A stretch of 9,691 nucleotides of DNA from an uncultured Muribaculaceae bacterium (GTDB lineage: Bacteria; Bacteroidota; Bacteroidia; Bacteroidales; Muribaculaceae). Positions 7,357-9,691 of the stretch are shown in pieces. A program made the position numbers and the translations under genes. How positions within the stretch are numbered: the stretch's first letter is position 1; each line of letters starts with the position of its first letter. A model generated the notes under the pieces. That model was not told where the DNA came from. It did not search any database and was given only the letters and a program-made list of their open reading frames with translations. The stretch lies in the NCBI GenBank assembly GCA_910587355.1, contig CAJUKF010000069.1, forward strand, positions 1 to 9,691, in the 5' to 3' direction.

Positions 7357-8262
7357 ATGAAAGGAATAGTTTTGGCCGGAGGTTCCGGCACGAGGCTTTA
7401 TCCGATAACCAAAGGCGTGTCGAAGCAGATGCTTCCGATATACGACAAGCCTATGGTGTATTATCCCATTTCGACGCTTATGCTTGCCGGAATCAGGGAC
7501 ATACTGATTATATCCACACCAACGGATTTGCCCGGTTTCCGTCGCCTGCTCGGCGACGGCTCGGACTACGGCGTGCATTTCGAGTACGCCGAGCAGCCTT
7601 CGCCCGACGGCCTGGCGCAGGCATTCATCATCGGCCGCGAGTTCATCGGCGACGACAGCGCGTGTCTGGTGCTGGGCGACAACATCTTCCACGGCGCGGG
7701 CTTCTCGCAGGTACTCCGCGAAGCCGTCGATACGGCCGAGAAGGAGGGGAAGGCCACCGTCTTCGGTTACTGGGTGAACGACCCGGAGCGCTACGGCGTG
7801 GCCGAGTTCGACAAGGACGGCAACTGCCTCTCTATTGAGGAGAAACCCTCGGAACCGAAGTCCAACTACGCGGTCGTCGGTCTCTATTTCTATCCCAACA
7901 AGGTAGTCGACGTGGCCGCACGCATCAAACCCTCGGCCCGCGGCGAGCTTGAAATCACCACTGTCAATCAGGAATTCCTCAGGGACGGCGAGCTTAAAGT
8001 GCAGACACTTCCACGGGGCTTCGCATGGCTCGATACCGGCACACACGATTCGCTTGCCGAGGCCTCGATTTACGTCGAGGTGCTCGAGAAGCGCCAGGGC
8101 CTGAAAATAGCCTGTCTCGAAGATATTGCCTATCGCCGGGGCTGGATTTCGCGCGAAAAGATGATTGAGCTGGCCAAACCGATGCTCAAGAACCAGTACG
8201 GACAGTACCTGATGAAGGTGGTCGACGAAATAGACCGTACCGACGAACCCAATCTTGACTGA
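7357..8262 (+). CDS. rmlA: Glucose-1-phosphate thymidylyltransferase RmlA
   Basis: This cytoplasmic enzyme joins dTTP and glucose-1-phosphate to dTDP-glucose plus pyrophosphate, the first step of dTDP-L-rhamnose synthesis. The 301-residue length is typical of the short RmlA type. The nucleotide-binding loop LAGGSGTRLYPITKGVSKQM spans 6-25. EQPSPDGLAQAF is at 79-90, LGDNIFHG at 106-113 (D108 a metal ligand), EEKPSEPKSNYAVVGLYFY at 161-179, and WLDTGTHDSL at 224-233 (D226 the second metal ligand). The start ATG directly precedes the family N-terminus MKGIVLAGG. It is the first biosynthetic gene after the antiterminator-like fusion and its end overlaps or nearly touches rmlC. GC content rises from about 50% in the first 170 bases to about 65% from roughly 7540 onward. 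Confidence 0.97.
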   Translation: MKGIVLAGGSGTRLYPITKGVSKQMLPIYDKPMVYYPISTLMLAGIRDILIISTPTDLPGFRRLLGDGSDYGVHFEYAEQPSPDGLAQAFIIGREFIGDDSACLVLGDNIFHGAGFSQVLREAVDTAEKEGKATVFGYWVNDPERYGVAEFDKDGNCLSIEEKPSEPKSNYAVVGLYFYPNKVVDVAARIKPSARGELEITTVNQEFLRDGELKVQTLPRGFAWLDTGTHDSLAEASIYVEVLEKRQGLKIACLEDIAYRRGWISREKMIELAKPMLKNQYGQYLMKVVDEIDRTDEPNLD

Positions 8263-8842
8263 AGAATTGGAAGTTATCAAGACTGACATCGAAGGGGTAG
8301 TAATTATAAAACCCCGTATATTCACCGACGCCCGCGGATATTTCTTCGAGAGCTATTCAAAGCGCGAGTTCGACGAGAGAGTGCGCCGCGTCGATTTCGT
8401 GCAGGACAACGAGTCGTGCTCGTCGCGCGGCGTGATGCGCGGCCTGCATTTCCAGCGTCCGCCCTTCACCCAGAGCAAACTCGTGCGCTGCGTGCGCGGC
8501 CGGGTGCTCGACGTTGCCGTCGACATCCGCAAGGGTTCGCCGACCTACGGGCGCCATGTGGCCGTGGAGCTGTCGGAGGAAAATCATCTGCAGTTCTTCG
8601 TGCCCCGCGGATTCGCCCACGGATTCGCCGTACTGAGCGAGACAGCCGTATTCCAGTACAAATGCGACAACTACTATCATCCCGAGGCCGACGGTGGCAT
8701 CGCCATTACCGACGGTTCGCTCGGCATCGACTGGCGTATCGACCCTGAACAGGCCATTCTTTCGGAGAAAGACACCCGTCATCCGCTGCTTAAGGATTTC
8801 GACTCTCCATTTGACATCAACATTGACCTCTACGAAGAATGA
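8255..8842 (+). CDS. rmlC: dTDP-4-dehydrorhamnose 3,5-epimerase RmlC
   Basis: This cupin-fold epimerase converts dTDP-4-keto-6-deoxy-glucose to dTDP-4-keto-L-rhamnose, the third step of the pathway. It is 195 residues from the TTG at 8255. Family motifs are present: DARGYFFESY at 25-34, NESCSSRGVMRGLHFQ at 52-67 with the catalytic His at 65, DVAVDIRKGSPTYG at 86-99, PRGFAHGF at 117-124, and FQYKCDNYYHPEADGG at 133-148 with the conserved Tyr at 135. No in-frame ATG lies near the start. TTG at 8255 would overlap rmlA by 8 bp. TTG at 8267 would begin MEVIKTDIEG, which fits the usual family start better and gives 191 residues, 4 bp after the rmlA stop. Both are plausible. It is in one operon with rmlA and rmlB. 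Confidence 0.96.
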   Translation: MTEELEVIKTDIEGVVIIKPRIFTDARGYFFESYSKREFDERVRRVDFVQDNESCSSRGVMRGLHFQRPPFTQSKLVRCVRGRVLDVAVDIRKGSPTYGRHVAVELSEENHLQFFVPRGFAHGFAVLSETAVFQYKCDNYYHPEADGGIAITDGSLGIDWRIDPEQAILSEKDTRHPLLKDFDSPFDINIDLYEE

Positions 8843-8847
8843 GCGCA

Positions 8848-9691
8848 ATGAAACGCAATATTCTCATAACCGGCGGTGCAGGCTTCATCGGCACCCATGT
8901 GGTGCGCCTGTTCGTCAACAAATATCCCGACTACCACATTGTCAACCTCGACAAACTCACGTATGCCGGCAACCTCGCCAACCTGAAGGACATCGAGGAC
9001 AAGCCCAACTACACCTTCGTGAAGGCCGACATCGCCGACCTCGAGGAGATGCGCCGCATCATCACGGAGTACAAAATCGACGGCATCATCCACCTTGCCG
9101 CCGAGAGCCACGTGGACCGCTCAATCAAGGACCCGTTCACGTTCGCGCGCACCAACGTAATGGGTACGCTCGCACTGTTACAGGCCGCAAAGGAATACTG
9201 GGAGACACTGCCCGAAAAATACGAGGGCAAGCTCTTCTACCACATCTCCACCGACGAGGTATACGGCGCACTCGAACTGACACATCCCGAAGGCGTGCCC
9301 GCTCCGTTCACCACAAAGGCATCGAGCGACAGGAACCACGAGGCCTACGGCGAGGAGTTCTTCACCGAGACCACAAAATACAATCCGCACTCGCCGTATT
9401 CCGCCTCCAAGGCATCGAGCGACCACTTCGTGCGCGCCTATCACGACACCTACGGCATGCCCACACTGGTGACCAACTGCTCCAACAACTACGGCCCCTA
9501 CCAGTTCCCTGAAAAACTGATTCCGCTGTTCATAAACAACATACGCCACCGCAAGCCGCTGCCCGTATACGGCAAGGGCGAGAACGTGCGCGACTGGCTC
9601 TTCGTCGAAGACCACGCACGTGCGATTGACCTCATCTTCCACAAGGGCAAGGTGGCCGAGACCTACAACATCGGCGGCTTCAACGAGTGGA
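8848..9691 (+). CDS. rmlB: dTDP-glucose 4,6-dehydratase RmlB (cut by window edge)
   Basis: This NAD-dependent enzyme of the extended SDR family turns dTDP-glucose into dTDP-4-keto-6-deoxy-glucose, the second step of dTDP-L-rhamnose synthesis. The reading frame is open to the end of the window, giving 281 residues of an expected 350-380, so the C-terminus is missing. GGAGFIG at 9-15 binds NAD. LDKLTYAGN near 34-42 follows the first Rossmann strand pair. LAAESHVDRS, STDEVYG at 134-140 (Thr, Asp and Glu of the active site) and YSASK at 184-188 (Tyr and Lys) are all intact. Between STDEVYG and YSASK lies a longer insertion that I associate with Bacteroidetes RmlB. MKRNILITGG is the normal family start; an alternative ATG at 8839 overlaps the rmlC stop as ATGA and would add three residues. 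Confidence 0.96.
   Translation, partial: MKRNILITGGAGFIGTHVVRLFVNKYPDYHIVNLDKLTYAGNLANLKDIEDKPNYTFVKADIADLEEMRRIITEYKIDGIIHLAAESHVDRSIKDPFTFARTNVMGTLALLQAAKEYWETLPEKYEGKLFYHISTDEVYGALELTHPEGVPAPFTTKASSDRNHEAYGEEFFTETTKYNPHSPYSASKASSDHFVRAYHDTYGMPTLVTNCSNNYGPYQFPEKLIPLFINNIRHRKPLPVYGKGENVRDWLFVEDHARAIDLIFHKGKVAETYNIGGFNEW

Noticed and set aside
7351..8325. Long minus-strand open frame opposite rmlA (324 codons)
   Set aside because: It is the antisense shadow of rmlA, whose motifs are complete; the minus-strand protein resembles no family and high GC explains the lack of stops.
8357..8848. Minus-strand open frame opposite rmlC and similar frames opposite rmlB (8830-9111, 9178-9642)
   Set aside because: They overlap fully motif-bearing rmlC and rmlB and read as low-complexity Val/Ala-rich shadow sequence.
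1..9691. CRISPR arrays, tRNA or rRNA genes, insertion sequences
   Set aside because: Reading both strands I found no regularly spaced repeats, no tRNA-like cloverleaf with a CCA end, no rRNA sequence and no transposase.

Overview
The window looks like a chromosomal segment of a gut Bacteroidales bacterium. The best fit is Bacteroides/Muribaculaceae-like, judged from protein style: a secreted GH78 alpha-L-rhamnosidase, a secreted DUF362 protein, an UpxY-like NusG paralogue placed directly in front of rmlACB, and an RmlB with the long insertion before YSASK that I associate with Bacteroidetes. Intergenic DNA is AT-rich and Shine-Dalgarno sequences are weak, which also fits. This is inference; there is no rRNA or marker gene here.

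Left half (about 100-5457, minus strand): a three-gene operon transcribed right to left. It encodes a secreted DUF362-domain protein (4492-5457), a secreted GH78 alpha-L-rhamnosidase (1881-4491, broken by a +1 frameshift in a seven-G tract at 4250-4256), and a secreted DUF3863-like protein of unknown function (176-1852). The first two genes abut exactly and the last two are 28 bp apart. A perfect 24-bp inverted repeat (104-164) just after the last stop codon probably ends the transcript. The operon looks like exported glycan-processing equipment for L-rhamnose-containing material.

Middle (5458-5881): an AT-rich divergent intergenic region of 424 bp. It must hold the promoters for both directions and a long leader for the rightward locus.

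Right half (5882-9691, plus strand): a capsule or O-antigen type polysaccharide locus begins. The first gene (5882-7300) is the most unusual. Its N-terminal two thirds resemble a tyrosine recombinase that has lost its catalytic residues, and its C-terminal third is a NusG-type NGN plus KOW module like the UpxY antiterminators that head Bacteroides capsule operons. It is followed by rmlA, rmlC and the start of rmlB, three enzymes of dTDP-L-rhamnose synthesis. rmlB runs off the window and rmlD is not seen. The simplest model is that the fusion protein acts on the leader of its own operon so that the long polysaccharide transcript is completed. Thus L-rhamnose removal (left) and L-rhamnose activation (right) lie back to back.
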